A stretch of DNA of 64,000 bases from Craterostigma plantagineum (Eukaryota > Streptophyta > Magnoliopsida > Lamiales > Linderniaceae), in assembly GCA_027422505.1 (NCBI GenBank), contig JAPQWV010001553.1:18266-82265 (forward strand). Reading direction: 5' to 3'. Of this stretch, positions 11,905 through 22,130 are shown piece after piece. Position 1 is the stretch's first letter. Every line of letters starts with the position of its first letter. A program made the translations under genes and the position numbers. Under the pieces are notes generated by a model, which made no database searches, was not told the DNA's origin, and worked only from the letters and a program-made list of their open reading frames with translations.

Positions 11905-12049
11905 TAAGGGTTAAAAATGTCTTTTCGCATGGTTTAGGTAGTTTCCCCTGAATTTTTCAAAAAGTAGGTCTTTTATCCTAAATCACATTCAAGTAGGGCC
12001 TGAACACAACTTCAAATATCTTAATAGGGCCTGAACGTTAATTAACCCC

Positions 12050-12524
12050 ATAAAGAATCTTTTAGCCATTAAAATTGAACAAAATATATCCACAAACACT
12101 ACACCAATACGAACTCCGGTGAAAAAACTATAACCATAACTACCATAATTACCACAAACAACCGATACGAGATTATGCAACAATTAAGTTCGTAAACAAA
12201 ATACATCCACCAACAACACATAAAGTAACTAGATTTACCGAAATACATGCACGTCGGTCTTAACAAAAACTACTTTTTTACTTGAGCAGCTAATCAACAT
12301 AAGCTATTCACCTACGGAGTGCCACAACTGCTACAAATCGTGTAAATGTACATCATATGTATACTTACCTTGGTATAAGACCGAAAATAAATATATTTTG
12401 AGCAGAATTAACTTGAATAAAAAGAAAACATGATTTGCTCTTCTGCAGCTATCCAGTGAATGCTCTTGACCTTCAACGCCAAAAGCTGTTACAGAACATA
12501 TAAAGGTACGCCATAATTAGCTAA
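12050..12524. other. Intergenic AT-rich sequence, nothing recognised
   Basis: I see no open frame, repeat or terminus in this stretch between the large TIR element and the possible Helitron start. The first eight bases are the right target duplication of the TIR element. Confidence 0.5.
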
Positions 12525-12636
12525 TCTTATATTACTAAAGAAATGCAGGTGTCCTCATATGCCGTCACGTGTCCCATAATAATTAATTATAAGAGATTAA
12601 AAATATAATAAAAACATAAACTGCCCACTATCATAC

Positions 12637-13642
12637 TGATATGGGGCTCTCCCAATCGACGAAATTTATATGTGGGGGTAAAGAAATTATAATAGCCGGA
12701 GAATAAATTATTATAAAGTTTAATGACGTGCGTAAGGTGCTTATTTATTGGGGAACTGTAAGGGAACGTGTTAAGGACGTATTTGGGGTACTGGGACGTG
12801 TTGGGGAAGTCAAGACGTGTTTTTGGACCTGTCTGGGATAATTTGGGACGTGTTTGGGACATTGGGGACCTGTCTGGGACAATTTGGACGTATTTGGGAC
12901 ATTGGGGACCTGTCTGGGACAATTAGGGACGTGTTTGGGGCGTTGGGACCTGTTTGGGACATCGGGACCTGTCTGAGCGTGTTTGGAGTGTGGGGGACCT
13001 GTTTGAACGTGTGGGGACCTGTTTGAGGGTAAACGAAATGACACGAGGTTACGTGGTTCGAACCCTTTCGGGTTCTACGTCCACGGGGCGCTGCGGAACT
13101 TCCTTTCACTATGTCTTCATGGATTACACACTCGATCAATCCTCACTTTCGCTCATAAATGCTGAAGAATATGAAAGAAACTAATTAACACACTAAAAGG
13201 AGAGAAAAGTGACGAGTGACTTTGTGTTCTGATGGTGCCTGTTGAAAATGGCTAAGTTCTCCCCTTTTATAGCACCTTCCAGCAGCTCTTCCCAATAATA
13301 TCCCAGGATTTAAGGGGGACGTGACTACTGTTGTACTATGAACAGTGGAAAGGGTTGATTGAATGACTTCTGCGCCTGTAGCAGCATTTCGCAGAGTGGT
13401 GTTGCCCTACCACAACTCGACACGCGTCCTTGTCTTTTTCTCCTTCCCTTTGGCTGTCTTTTCACATCAAGAGTATGGAAGAAGCTATCTTGCGTAGGGA
13501 AGCTGTCGGCCATCTAAAAGAGATCCTACATGCACTTTTCCTGCTTTTTCTATTTTTACCAAGTATCGGATATTCCTTTATTTGGGCCTGTTGGGCCTTT
13601 TAGTATCTAATTTTTTTGGCCCATCTAGTTTAGTCCACATCA
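12637..13642 (-). repeat. 3' LTR of the Tat-like gypsy element (1006 bp)
   Basis: It shares its outer 250 bases with the other LTR at about 96% identity by eye (about nine substitutions), then carries about 700 bases that the other LTR lacks. The far end (…tttagtccacatca) again matches. The purine-rich strand AGAGTAGGGGAGTGGT (minus, 13643-13658) directly abuts it and serves as polypurine tract, confirming that this is the 3' LTR. Confidence 0.88.
12770..13035. repeat. LTR minisatellite with gggacctgt(c/t)tgggac units
   Basis: The words gggacctgtctgggac, gggacgtgtttggg and gggacattggggacctg alternate with a period of about 39 bases, decaying toward 13030. A short version (21655-21735) remains in the other LTR. 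The Pro/Ser-rich frames over it on both strands are repeat by-products. Confidence 0.75.
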
Positions 13643-15249
13643 ACCACTCCCCTACTCTAATTTAGTTTTTGGGACAAAAAGTGAATTAGAGTAAGATAGT
13701 AAGATGGGCCTTACCTCCTTACCGTGACTATTCCTTGTAGGGACGCGCCTTGTGGGTGGTTTAAAGGTTCAGCCAGTGTCTTGGGTCTCTGGCGCCGGTA
13801 TGACGTCCTCATGGTGGGCTATGTTGACCGATCTTGAATAGGGTACAGCTCCTTAGTTACTCCGACTCCCCAAGCCAGCATACCCTATGTAGCTCCTTTG
13901 CTCCCCCGGGTCCTGGTTGCAAGGGATGTTTGCCAGGAGATTCCTCCTTCTGTAGGGACAGCGGACGTCCTTGAGGTTCCTTCTCCTATTAGGGGGCTCA
14001 AGAACCTCCCATCATCACAGCCCCTGCTTCTGGTGTTAACAAGAAAACAACTTCATCAAAGGGCCAGAAAGAGAAATAAAAAAGAAAGTTATGTCCTTCT
14101 TCCCCTCGGGGTGATTATGCTGAGCCTCTTATGGGACCTATAGGGACCTCAGTGGCTGAGCTCCCTACTTCTATGGACCATCTAGACAGGGGTGAAAAGA
14201 TGAGCTTGTTAGATCGTTGAGTGCTCCTAGACGTTCAGAGGGTCATCTCTCGGGTGGTGAGCTATGTAGCTGTCGGACCGTCCGCCAAGTCGTCAACCTG
14301 AGACCTGGAGATAGTTAATTAGACAAAGTCAACCTAGTACGAGAGGGAACTGTAGAGCTCCCTAGAGAAAGAAAGATAAAAATGCAGCTCTTATGAAATA
14401 GCGCAAGGAAGATCTCTAGAGCTCATTCACTAAGGAGAAGGGAGAGTGGGATGTCGATTTTGCGCGTGTGACGGAGGTGCATTTGGCTTATCTTCAAGGG
14501 CCGCCATCTTTGATTGCTTCGAAATGAGGTCCCCAAGCTCCCGAGAGTCCTCGTTTCTGGGTTGGCATCCTGAAGGAGCATGTGTAGGGCCTGACCCAAG
14601 CTATGGTCTCCCAGACATCATCTGCAGCTCCTCAGGGGACTTAGTGGAAGGCCTTTCTAGACATCTTAGGGTTTTAAAAGAGCTTAACTCCCCTATGTTT
14701 GTGTGTCTATGTTGGAGTTCGTTTTTCCTCGGGCTTTTATCGTCGTTGTTGCATCCATCGTCCTTGGAATTTGGAAGGGACCTGGCAGAGACCTGATGGG
14801 GGAGCTCCTCTTCGAGCCCCGTACTTTGAAGGAGATCCCAGGTCCTGCTGCACATTGCTTCTAGCTCCCTGGGACATCCCATTTATATGGACCTTTTTTT
14901 CATCGTGGCGATAGCCTGTAAAATATACTTTGTCATGTTTTTCTTTCGAGGCATAATGGTGTGCGGGAGCTTAATTCCCCATGTTCGCATATTACATCGG
15001 AGTTCCCTTTCTCCTTGTATTATATTTTCTTTTGCGGGACCTGATGGATGTTCCTGGGAACATCATTACTGTGGCATGGTTATAGCATTAGCTATTCAAT
15101 TCGTAAGCTAAGTACGAATTCACGCCCTTGGTTGCAATGACCGTCGTCATTGTCCTCAGGTGTCGCTTTGCGCTAGGCTCTCTTTGTCCTTAGCGAGTTC
15201 AGTAATATAGAGTCGAAGGTCCCCAATACGAATTGGGGAGACCCCTCGT

Positions 15250-15780
15250 TGTTTACCCTGGTTATAGCGCCAGCTTCGCTGAGGTACCTATTCACGTCGC
15301 AGGCCTTACTGGGGCACCTTTGATGTCCTGTACGCCACAGTCCGTCGGCGGTGGTATCTTGTACGCCCTCATGGGCATCATTCACGTCGCAGACCTGTGG
15401 CCTTTGATGTCGGGTACACCGCCGACCCGTCGGTGTTTGGCATCATCTCACGTCGCAGACTATCAGTCTTTGATGTCGGGTACACCTTGGGCCCGTCGGC
15501 CCTCGGTATCATTACACGTCGCGGACCCGAAGGTCGTTGATGTCAAAGGTCATTAATGCCAGCACGAAGCAAGGCTTGAAAACTCTGGGGGAAAAGGAAC
15601 CTTATGCATACCAACACGAGGCGGGACTTAGAGGTCCTAAATAAGTAGTCTTCTGAATACCAGCGCGGAGCTTATTGGTTTGGCACAGATGAATCCGTAG
15701 TTCTTGTACGAAGATGCTCATAGATCCCCTGAGGCGGGATCTTAATGTATCGTGTGGAGCTACCTTACACGTCCTGGAAA
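15250..15780. repeat. Tandem repeats of about 70 bp in the 3' region of the gypsy element
   Basis: A unit with cacgtcgcagac, tttgatgtcgggtacacc and cccgtcgg recurs at about 15292, 15383, 15452 and 15518. From 15560 a different unit appears (ccagcgcggagct-like), the same motif that builds the minisatellite at 18.9-20.6 kb. The stretch lies between the integrase remains and the 3' LTR. Confidence 0.65.
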
Positions 15781-15849
15781 ATTAGATCAAGTCGTCAACC
15801 AATTTATACTTATATAATATTAGGACCTTTACAGGGGATCATGTCTCGG

Positions 15850-17560
15850 ATGTTGGCGGAGCTTCTGCCACCAGGTGGAGCTGTGACCTCTTTGATTTAC
15901 TTCGTGGTTCCCCATTGATTTTTCCCCTAGAACCTCCCTTGGGACTTGAATTCAAGGTCCGCGATTATGGTAGGCCAACAATAGCTCGTTCTTATCATTC
16001 TGTTCGTCAGGGACTTACGATCACCTACGTATCCCTTTTTGCCTTTCAATCCCGTGCCTTTCAGGACCTTCGAGACAGAGGTCCTCCCATGGTGCTCTCC
16101 TTCGACGCTTCCACATATTTCCCTGCCTCCTGTTTTTCTACTGCGAGATTGGTGATGCCATCCTCTCTGATGGTCGCCCAAGCTCGGCACTTTGGCCAAG
16201 TAATCAACTTTGTGGCTTTCCTTTCTTGGGACCTGCATGATTTCACAATAATCAAACTTGGTTGTTAGTCCCTTTATCGTGCTTTTTGCATATTCCATCA
16301 TCTTCCCGCCCTTCCTTTCATAGTTCCACTTCGCTCGTACTATCGATTGTGAATCTAGAAGTCATACGAAGTCCCATGCTCCTGTTTCCTTCGCAATCCC
16401 CCGGAAATTAAGGCTTTGTATTCAGAATCATTCTTGGGCCGGGAATTTGAAGGTAGTGACGGAACAGAGCTCCTCTCATGTCAGGCTAATGATAAGGACC
16501 TCTGCTCCGGATCTATGGGAAGTCTTAATCCGTATGTGTGCACCTCCCATCGCTGCTTCTGTGGTCCTTTAGTGGTTTCAAGCACAACGTCGAAGAGGGT
16601 CTGCGCGTTCATTGTCTGAATTCCACGTCGCACTCCCCTAGCCTGATGGTGCATTTCACTATTCTCCCGCGTAGCTCTGGTCGACATATCGCCTGGTTTC
16701 ATCTTTCAACAGCACCTTGCTTCACAAAGTAGGTCGGCTTTTGGGAGGTCCCTTCTTTCTTTAGTAAGATGGAGCTAACACCTCCATGGAGAAATACAGC
16801 GCCAACTCGCCTCTTCGCGCTCCTTGCTCTTTCGTAACATTTTGAAGAATGAAGACTCTTATCGGCTGAGAGCCACTAATCCTCCCTACTGGCATTTGGA
16901 CCTCCTAGATCCCCTGGTAGGCGTTCATGGCGCTGGGGACCTTACACCCAGAGTGGAGTCCACCAACTGATTCACTCGGGGTAATGGATAAAGATCCCTG
17001 AGACGCGCCTTGCTCAGGTCCCTGAGGTCATTGCATCCCCTCCGCTTTCCATTTCTTTTTTAGCCAGCTATGTAGGGAGCTGGATTTCTTGAACATGGCC
17101 TGCTTGGAAAAGCTTGTCTACTTCTTCTTTTAGGATCTGGGCTCTTCAGCTCCGTACGGTCAGAGCTTCTATTTGATGGGTCGACTTCTTGGTAAGATGA
17201 TATGTGGCGATATCCGGGCAAACTCCACTCATATGCGAATAGGTCCGTATTTTTGTAGGCATCCCATCAGCTCCTTGTCTGGTTCTTGTTGTAAGCTATA
17301 GGCCCCTTTCCTTCTATCTTCATCCTCTGATCTCCCATTTCCTCATAATGTGGCTTCCTTTTGTTGCTGCCAAACATCATTTGCGTGGCCTCGTCAGGAT
17401 CTTCGTTGATCCCTCCGCTATCGAATGGGCTCTTTCTCGACGTGATTTCTTCCATTGGTTGCATCTCCGGAGGTCAGACTTCCCATGTCTTTGGCGATAA
17501 CCCAGGCATCGTTATGTGGTCTGGCCATATGTGTTCCATCTCCTGGCGCAAATCGAACTT
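15850..17560 (-). pseudogene. Gypsy pol remains: protease edge, RT N-terminus, RNase H, integrase
   Basis: Minus-strand translation gives separate recognisable pieces in pol order. Near 17560-17470, RPHNDAWVIAKDM matches the segment before the aspartic protease, but the DTGS motif itself is not found. Near 17230-17050, PTKIRTYSH, GVCPDIATYHL and EEVDKLFQAGHVQEI match the entry to reverse transcriptase; the palm with its YxDD is not found. Near 16700-16150 lie RNase H pieces ending MMEYAKSTIKGLTTKFDYCE and MQVPRKESHKVDYLAK. Near 15990-15900, MIRTSYCWPTI matches the integrase zinc-finger region. Stops and frameshifts separate them and large parts are deleted. Confidence 0.75.
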
Positions 17561-17689
17561 CGGCCAACGCATCCTCGTACGTCTCACAAATCCCCTGATC
17601 TCTTATCGTATGAGTTTTAACCCTTGGGCTCTCATCAGACCTTCTTTGTTTGGTCTTCCCACAACAATGAGGATAGAGGCTCTGGATAG

Positions 17690-20600
17690 AATGGATGTGA
17701 CCTTATTTGGAGGAAGTGGGGGTTGTCTGCCTTTATTAGGCACAGATCCCCCTACTTCTTTTCTCGGTGAACATGGAGTCATGTTTGCACCACGGCGAAC
17801 AATCTCCCACGATCTACGGAGCTTGAGATCTTGGCCTGCTCAGGTGTACAATTTTGGGCTCTGTTGGAGGTTGGGATCCACCTTGTCCGGAGCTCCTTCA
17901 CAACTTGGTCGAGGCCACGGCCTACGAACTTCCTCCGACGTTCTGTTAGGATGGGCCCTTTGATTTCATCCTTTATATAGTAATTATTAGTATGATATGT
18001 GTATTTAATATGATATCGAGAATGTAAATAAAAATGAGATTTAAATGGCCCTGGAGCTCCGGCTGAGAGCCTTTTTTGTCACGGAATGTCTCCTTGATAA
18101 TCAGGACTTCCTCCATCTTGTTTGCGTACTGATGAGAGTTCCGTAGGGCCCTGTGGAAAGATCCCGACGGCTCCCTATTGTGAAGTCGAGGCGGTTGGCA
18201 GTGGTCGTGTTTCTTGCTCGTTCCTTCATGTCAGCTACAGTGCCCAGCTTCTCTTTGTTGGCGATCTTACTTTTGGTCGAGTTACGATAGCTATCCTCCT
18301 GATATAATAGCTTCATGGAGGTCCTGATGAGCTCCATGACGAAATCCCGATTGTGGAGACCATTGTTCAGAGTACTTCTTTGATGGAGAAAACGGCGGTG
18401 GGTGCTTCCAGGACTGCAATATTAGACCTGCTGATGTATGGGTGGAGGTCCTCGTCCTCCTTGTGGATGAAAAGGCTTTTCACATAGGAGCATCTCGGAT
18501 CCTTCATGGAGGTGATATAGGAGATCCCTAACAGAAGGATCGGTGTTTTTACTAGTGGAGCATCTTGGTTTAGAGGACCTTCAGTAGGAGCTGATATAGT
18601 GGATCTTCACAGAGGATCTTTACATAGGATCTTGGTTCAGAGGATCTAGGAGCATCTTGGTTCAGAGTCCCCAAGAGCGAACTTCGCATGCAGCCAAGGC
18701 GTGGGACTTGGAGATCCCATACTTATAACTCGTTTCTTTGTTTGGAGCTGGTCTTCGCAAATCCCCTTGGTGGCTTTCCTTACGCAGTGGAGAGATAGGG
18801 TCATACGTCCCGATCTATCAAGTGGACCTTTCGTACTTCATCATGGAGTCAGGTTGCTCATCTCGCATTTCCTTCGTTTTTGGTGCGGAGCTTGTCTCTG
18901 AAAATCCCTATTGGATGATTGAGTCTTTTCATGCCAGCGAGGAGCTGGGGTTATAGATTTCCGACAGAGAGATCGAGCCTTCGTACGTCGGTATGGAGCT
19001 GATTTTGACCTCTGCGGATCTTCGTACGCCAGCACAGATCTGGCCTCAGGGTCACCCGAATCTTTGTGTCAGCGAGGAGCTAGGCTTACGTTGGCGAAGG
19101 GCTAGGATGTCCCGAACACGGAGCTTTGGGTCTTCATGCCAACGCAGAGCTGAGGGTTCCCGAATGGGGTGCTTTGGATTTTGCCAGCGCAGAACTGGTC
19201 TTTTAGGTCCCGAAGGCGGAGCTTCGGGTCTTCGTGCCAGCGCGGAGCTGGACTTTCGGTTCTGGGGATCTTCACATGATAGTGAGGGGTTGGGCTGGAT
19301 CTCCCGAGGAACTTTTTGTATCAGTGGGGAGCTGGGTTTGAGCTCCCGCAGATCTTCATACATCAGCACGGAGCTGGACTTTAAGTCCTTTATGTGGCCT
19401 AGATCCCTAAGACTCCTTATCAATCACCTTCAAATCATGTTTGCTGATGCGGCTATCACCTTTTTCAGGTATCCTGGGATAAACGTCTCGATCATATCCC
19501 TGAGGTCCTGGCTAAGGGCCTTATCAGTCGGGATGTCTCCCATTGATCCTCATGTGCCCGCGTGGAATAGAGCGTTTATCTCTTGCGAATCTTCAGGCGT
19601 TGGTGCGGAGCTGGCTTCTAGGTTCCACGGTCCTTCGCGTGCCAACGCGGAGCTTGGCTTGTACGTCCGCGGGTCTTTGGACGCCAGCGTGGAGCTGCCT
19701 TCTAGGTTCTACGAACCTTCGCATGCTAGTGAGGAGCTTGGCTTTGTCGTCATTTGAGAGTAGAACTGGGCTCGGAGATCTCGCATATGAATCAAGACTT
19801 CACCTACGGCGCGGAGCTAGTCTATATGATCCCGAATATCGGAACTCGGGCCTTCGTGGGCTGGTTTTTTAAGCTTTCTGCCAGTGGGGAGCTAGCTTTG
19901 AGTCCTCACCACGGAGCTGGACTTTATAGGTCCCGACTGCGGAGCTTCGGGTCTTCGTGCCAGCACGGAGCTGGGAGGTTCCGAAGGCGAAGCTTCGGGT
20001 CTTCTTGCCAACGAGGCGCTGGGAGGTCCTGAGGGCGGAGCTCCGGTTCTTTTTGCCAGCGCGGAGCTGGGAGGTCCTGAGCGCGTTGCTACGGATATTC
20101 TCAACAGCGGGGAGCTGGGGAGTTTCGCTCTTAGATCCCAAATATAGGAGTTCGGATCTTCATGGAGCTGGGCTTTTTAAGCCTTCTGCTGGCGCGGAGC
20201 TAGACTCTTGGGTCCTCTGCCAGCGCAGAGCTAGGTTCTTATGTCCCAAAGGTGGAGCTCCGGATCTTCTTGCCAGCGGGGAGCTGAGGAGATCCTGAAT
20301 GCGATGCTTCAGACCTTCGTGCACTGGGGAGGTCTTGATTGCGCGGCTTTGGGTCTTCGTGCCAGTGCTGAGATGGGCTTTTATGTCCCGAAGGGGGAGC
20401 TTCGGGTCTTCTTGCCAGCACAGAGCTGGACTTTTAGGTCCCAAAGGGGGAACTTCGGGTCTTCTTGCCAGCACGGAACTGTGCTTTTAGGTTCCGAAGG
20501 GGGAGCTTTGGGTCTTCTCGCAAGCGCGGAGCTGGTCTTTTAGGTCCCGAAGGGGGAGCTTCGGGTCTTCTCGCCCGGACGGAGCTGGGTTTTGAGGTTC

Positions 20601-21447
20601 CTCTGGCCTTTGTACACCATTGTGGAGCTGGGCCCCTAAGTCCTTCAAATGCTCAGGCGCATGATTCGGGCTCTGTTGGCCATTGGAGTCCCTAGTGCCT
20701 CGCGCTCGTACTATGACAGGGACATGAGTCCTGACTGGAACTGGCCCCCATCTGGAGGAGGTGGACGTCGCCTGCCTTTAGTTGGCACAGTTCCTACAGA
20801 CTCCTCCTCAGCCACCTTCGGATCTTGTTCGAAGCCATGATAAGTGACCTCCCTCAGGTTTGCCGCTGGAACGAGTCATTCAATTTTATCCTTCAAGAGA
20901 CAACAATTGTCAGTGGTCAGGCTATCATGGTATATAAATGAGAACCTGATAAGGGCCTTCTTATCACGGGAGGTCCCCAAGCTGATGTCAGGATGTCTTC
21001 TGGATCTGCCTAGTGGTGTGAATCTCCGTGGGACTCTTGGCAGAGATCCCCAGGGTTCCTTGTGGTGAGGCCGTGGCACTGGCTTCCCTTTTTTCCAAGC
21101 GTGGCAGCCTTTTTTCCTTCTTCTGGAGCTTCCAGATCCCTTTAGGTTATCGGGTGGTTCACTAGAGGAGCTGACGGAGGTCCCCCGTGGGTGTTCTAGT
21201 ACCTCGTTTTGACCATCTTGCTCCTCTTCCTTATCTCGGGCCTGCCTTTCAAGTTATGGCTGTTCCTCAACACGTTTGATAGTTCTTGGAGGTCCTCCTC
21301 CGCAAATTGTGGGTCTAGGTTCTTCGATATGGACATACGTTCCTCCATTGACGTCTCGCGCGTTTCGTTTTGCCCCAACAGAACGGAAGAAGGGGAAAAC
21401 AGTAAATTCTCAGCACAACTTCGCACGGTCACAGTAAAATTACTCAC
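17690..21447 (-). pseudogene. Gypsy gag region, rearranged
   Basis: A frame starting at 21447 (MSNFTVTVRSCAENLL) follows the primer site and could be the gag N-terminus. Near 20990-20880, IYHDSLTTDNCCLLKDKIE matches the Cx2FHx3GHxTx2C...LKxxIE segment of plant gypsy Gag. At about 20810, VPTKGRRRPPPP follows, and near 17760 a related phrase, VPNKGRQPPLPPNK, appears again. A Gag-like phrase, DMKERARN, lies at about 18225. Finding the zinc-finger segment upstream of DMKERA, and the VP.KGR..P phrase twice, implies duplication or rearrangement of gag around the minisatellite. All frames are interrupted. Confidence 0.55.
18900..20640. repeat. 53-bp minisatellite, about 30 units, inside the gypsy element
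   Basis: The unit contains ccagcgcggagctgg, acttttaggtcccga and ggcggagcttcgggtcttc. Where cleanest (20350-20580) the spacing is 53 bases, and variants extend left to about 18900. The period is not a multiple of three, so all three frames of the unit stay open for long stretches. This creates many overlapping frames on both strands that look protein-like (ARRPEAPPSGPKSP) but are not genes. A shorter relative sits at 15560-15750. Confidence 0.85.
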
Positions 21448-21460
21448 GCCTTCAACTCGA

Positions 21461-21480
21461 GTTTCCCACAGACGGCGCCA
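21461..21480 (-). other. Primer-binding site of the Tat-like gypsy element
   Basis: On the minus strand TGGCGCCGTCTGTGGGAAAC begins two bases after the end of the 5' LTR, matching the TGGCGCC-type primer sites common in plant gypsy elements. This fixes the element orientation. Confidence 0.85.
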
Positions 21481-21482
21481 TT

Positions 21483-21792
21483 TGATATGGGGCTCTCCTA
21501 ATCAACGAAATTTATATGTGGGGGTAAAGAAATTTAAATAGCCGGAGAATCAATTATTATAATGTTTAATGACGTGCGTAAGGTGCTTATTTATAGGGGA
21601 ACTGTAAGGGAACGTGTTAAGGACGTATTTGGGGGTACTGGGACGTGTTGGGGAAGTCAAGACGTGTTTGGGGACCTGTCTGGGATAATTTGGGACGTGT
21701 TTGGGACATTGGGGACCTGTCTGGGACAATTTGGGCCTGTTGGGCCTTTTAGTATCTATATTTTTTTGGCCCATCTAGTTTAGTCCACATCA
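21483..21792 (-). repeat. 5' LTR of the Tat-like gypsy element, internally deleted (310 bp)
   Basis: It has both LTR ends but joins …gggacaattt directly to gggcctgttgggcc, omitting about 700 bases present in the other LTR. The break sits at a shared ttggg word. The right flank carries the TSD catac. Confidence 0.88.
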
Positions 21793-21879
21793 CATACTAT
21801 CCACTTTAAATAGTTATTTATTAATATAAGATACGTATAGTTTGTTAACCCGTGCAATGCACAGGTAATAAAGTAGTAG

Positions 21880-22063
21880 TGATAACGGATAATATCAGTC
21901 CCTTAATTATCTCCTCATTTAATCTCATTATTTACTTTGATTGATCTCTTCCTATGTTTCAGTGATTGTAATTATATTTTCCTAATATTTCTCATATGCA
22001 ACTCTTATATATTGAAGTGATAATACAATATATCTTTTGAGGAAAATATTCTAAACCTTATCA
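21880..22063 (+). repeat. 5' LTR of the 4.5-kb copia element
   Basis: Starts tgataacgg and ends ccttatca. It carries AT-rich promoter-like sequence (cttatatatt near 22010). It differs from the 3' copy by six substitutions, five of them transitions. Confidence 0.93.
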
Positions 22064-22130
22064 TGGTATCAGCCTAACGATCCTTTCTTCCCCCCTCCCT
22101 ATTCTTGCTGTTCTAATCGAGTTTTTCTCC

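Larger units (their letters stand above)
3309..12049. mobile_element. Large Mutator-like TIR element, interrupted by a LINE
   Basis: The left end begins GGGGCAATTA. The right end, read on the minus strand, begins GGGGTTAATTA. Over roughly 140 bases the two ends share matching blocks: tcaggccct twice, a further block around gacct, and tttttgaaaaattca. Flanks are ataaataa (3301-3308) and ataaagaa (12050-12057), an 8-bp TSD with one mismatch. Counting one more base gives 9 bp, as expected for Mutator-like elements. Both arms carry the same kind of words (gtgttact, gtggta), supporting one element. No transposase frame is seen, so it is non-autonomous. A LINE occupies about 6250-10990. Superfamily assignment is an inference from TIR length and TSD size. 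Confidence 0.65.
12637..21792 (-). mobile_element. Ty3/gypsy LTR retrotransposon, Tat-like lineage, decayed
   Basis: The element lies on the minus strand: 5' LTR at 21483-21792, 3' LTR at 12637-13642. Both LTRs share the same TG...CA ends. The perfect 5-bp TSD catac occurs at 12632-12636 and 21793-21797. Primer site TGGCGCCGTCTGTGGG is next to the 5' LTR, and a purine-rich tract abuts the 3' LTR. Remains of gag, protease edge, reverse transcriptase N-terminus, RNase H and integrase occur in the correct order, all with stops and shifts. The RT-edge phrase (EEVDKLFQAGH...WLA) is of the kind found in the Tat/Ogre/Retand group, which is my basis for the lineage. Several internal tandem repeats inflate it. 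Confidence 0.88.
12525..21879 (+). mobile_element. Possible tiny Helitron relic split by the gypsy element
   Basis: The flank left of the gypsy element starts tcttatattactaaag at 12525, directly after an A, resembling 5' ends of plant Helitrons (TC...). The flank right of it ends with a hairpin, cccgtgc-aat-gcacagg (about 21850-21866), followed by taataaagtag. That layout resembles a Helitron 3' end (hairpin, short spacer, CTRR), but the last bases are GTAG instead of CTAG. Without the gypsy insertion the unit would be about 200 bases. This is suggestive only. Confidence 0.25.

Noticed and set aside
12587..13139. Pro/Ser-rich frames (minus) that look like a repetitive protein
   Set aside because: They translate the LTR minisatellite; three frames give similar products and neither LTR has a conserved reading frame.
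15173..15556. Frames near 15.2-15.5 kb as an extra retroelement ORF
   Set aside because: They follow the 70-bp tandem repeats and do not match integrase or envelope-like proteins.
18900..20640. CRISPR-like array of repeats and spacers
   Set aside because: The units are contiguous and diverged, with no unique spacers, inside a plant retrotransposon; a minisatellite explains it.
18841..20695. Many overlapping open frames on both strands with Arg-Pro-Ser-rich products
   Set aside because: They arise from the 53-bp minisatellite, whose period keeps all frames open; the same peptide words repeat in several frames.
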